DNA of 6,233 bases from SIG701 sp045123975 (GTDB taxonomy: Bacteria > Bacillota > Clostridia > Oscillospirales > CAG-272). A program made the translations under genes and the position numbers. Below, in pieces: positions 5,619-6,233 of the stretch; position 1 is the first letter of the stretch, and each line of letters starts with the position of its first letter. Below the pieces are notes generated by a model, which searched no databases, was not told the origin of the DNA, and saw only the letters and a list, made by a program, of their open reading frames with translations. The DNA lies in the NCBI GenBank assembly GCA_045123975.1, contig JBGVKV010000026.1, positions 1-6,233 of the forward strand, in the 5' to 3' direction.

Positions 5619-6233
5619 ATGAGTTTGTGGGAATCCCTGAGAGCACGCCTTCAAAGAAACGGGCAGTATGAAACGGACGTGGAAGACGAGTTTACCCTGA
5701 CCCGGGAATCGGAGTTCAATTACGATCGGGATCCGTTTCTTCATTCCCTGAGTGAGCTGACGCCGGAGGACATACAGCTTAGCCGCGCGCCCAAGGAAAG
5801 AACGAAAAAAGACAAAACCATGGATATTGTCCGTCATGTTATGCTGGCGGCGTGTGTCCTTGTAATCGTGGGCAGCTGCGTTATGCTTGTGGATAACCTT
5901 ATCCAGAAGGAAAAGGGAAATGCCCTGTACGATGAGGCTGCCAAGGAGTTTGCCTCTGCCGGGCTGAACTTCGGCTTTGAAGAAGAGACGATCACGGAGG
6001 ACGGGGGCGGTATTGCCCGTCTGCGCCAGGGACGTCGGGATAACGGTGTTCTGACACTGGGAGAGGCTATGGCACAGCTGGACGCATCGGCGTCAGGCCC
6101 GGTAAGCTCTCCCAAATCCGAATACAACGAGCAGCTGGAAAAATTGCGGGCCGTTCTTCGCTCCTATAAAGAGCATAACGAGGACGTGTACGGATACATC
6201 AGCATTCCCGCGGTGGGATTGGAGTACGTGGTG
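5619..6233 (+). CDS. Probable class B sortase, N-terminal part (C-terminus outside window)
   Basis: Sortases are membrane-anchored cysteine transpeptidases that attach surface proteins to peptidoglycan or join pilins. The 205 residues seen are open to the window edge. They comprise a hydrophilic cytoplasmic segment (1-69, rich in charged residues and ending in a basic run APKERTKKDK), one membrane helix at about 70-92 (HVMLAACVLVIVGSCVMLV), a variable extracellular linker (about 96-165), and the start of the catalytic domain: LEKLRAVLRSYKEHNEDVYG (173-192) followed by YISIPAVGLEYVV (193-205). A helix ending in N-x-D-x-x-G-[YW]-I-x-I-P resembles the entry to class B sortase domains. The catalytic His, Cys and Arg lie beyond the window, so class and activity are unproven. 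Class D or another membrane protein with a similar entry motif remains possible. Transcribed away from pth from its own promoter, it is probably unrelated to it in function. Confidence 0.72.
   Translation, partial: MSLWESLRARLQRNGQYETDVEDEFTLTRESEFNYDRDPFLHSLSELTPEDIQLSRAPKERTKKDKTMDIVRHVMLAACVLVIVGSCVMLVDNLIQKEKGNALYDEAAKEFASAGLNFGFEEETITEDGGGIARLRQGRRDNGVLTLGEAMAQLDASASGPVSSPKSEYNEQLEKLRAVLRSYKEHNEDVYGYISIPAVGLEYVV

Noticed and set aside
5484..5837. Minus-strand 117-codon frame antisense to the sortase start
   Set aside because: It overlaps the sortase promoter, ribosome binding site and N-terminus, has no plausible ribosome binding site of its own, and its product resembles nothing I recognise.

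Overview
The window looks like chromosomal DNA from a moderately GC-rich Bacillota, most likely an uncultured Clostridia or Oscillospiraceae-type gut anaerobe. The evidence is the pth-mfd-foldase gene order, AGGAGG-type ribosome binding sites, sigma-A-type promoters, a lipoprotein foldase, and a probable class B sortase. The assignment rests on gene content and style, not on a database match.

Layout. Three genes lie on the minus strand, read from right to left: pth (peptidyl-tRNA hydrolase, 5307 to 4657), mfd (transcription-repair coupling factor, 4653 to 1132) and a SurA/PrsA-like peptidyl-prolyl isomerase lipoprotein (GTG at 1064, running off the left edge). pth and mfd are separated by 3 bases and are almost certainly co-transcribed. 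Between mfd and the foldase gene there are 67 bases. They hold a weak intrinsic terminator that starts inside the mfd stop codon and a good promoter (TTGATT, 17 bases, TATACT) whose -35 box overlaps that terminator, so the foldase gene can be transcribed on its own. On the plus strand, a membrane-anchored, probably class B sortase starts at 5619 and runs off the right edge.

The 311-base divergent region (5308-5618) is the only sizeable non-coding stretch. It carries a minus-strand extended -10 promoter for pth-mfd, a leader of about 118 nucleotides with a strong hairpin and then a terminator-like hairpin, a C8A6 tract, and a consensus promoter for the sortase. The 3' arm of the first leader hairpin can alternatively pair with the 5' side of the terminator. 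This has the layout of a transcription attenuator, or possibly of a short terminated RNA, and is the most interesting signal here.

How the genes relate. pth recycles peptidyl-tRNA from stalled translation, Mfd removes stalled RNA polymerase and recruits excision repair, and the foldase helps exported proteins fold outside the membrane. The first two are housekeeping genes that deal with stalled gene expression. The sortase belongs to a separate, divergently transcribed unit for the cell surface. The coding regions are ordinary, and I see no mobile element, CRISPR array, tRNA or rRNA.
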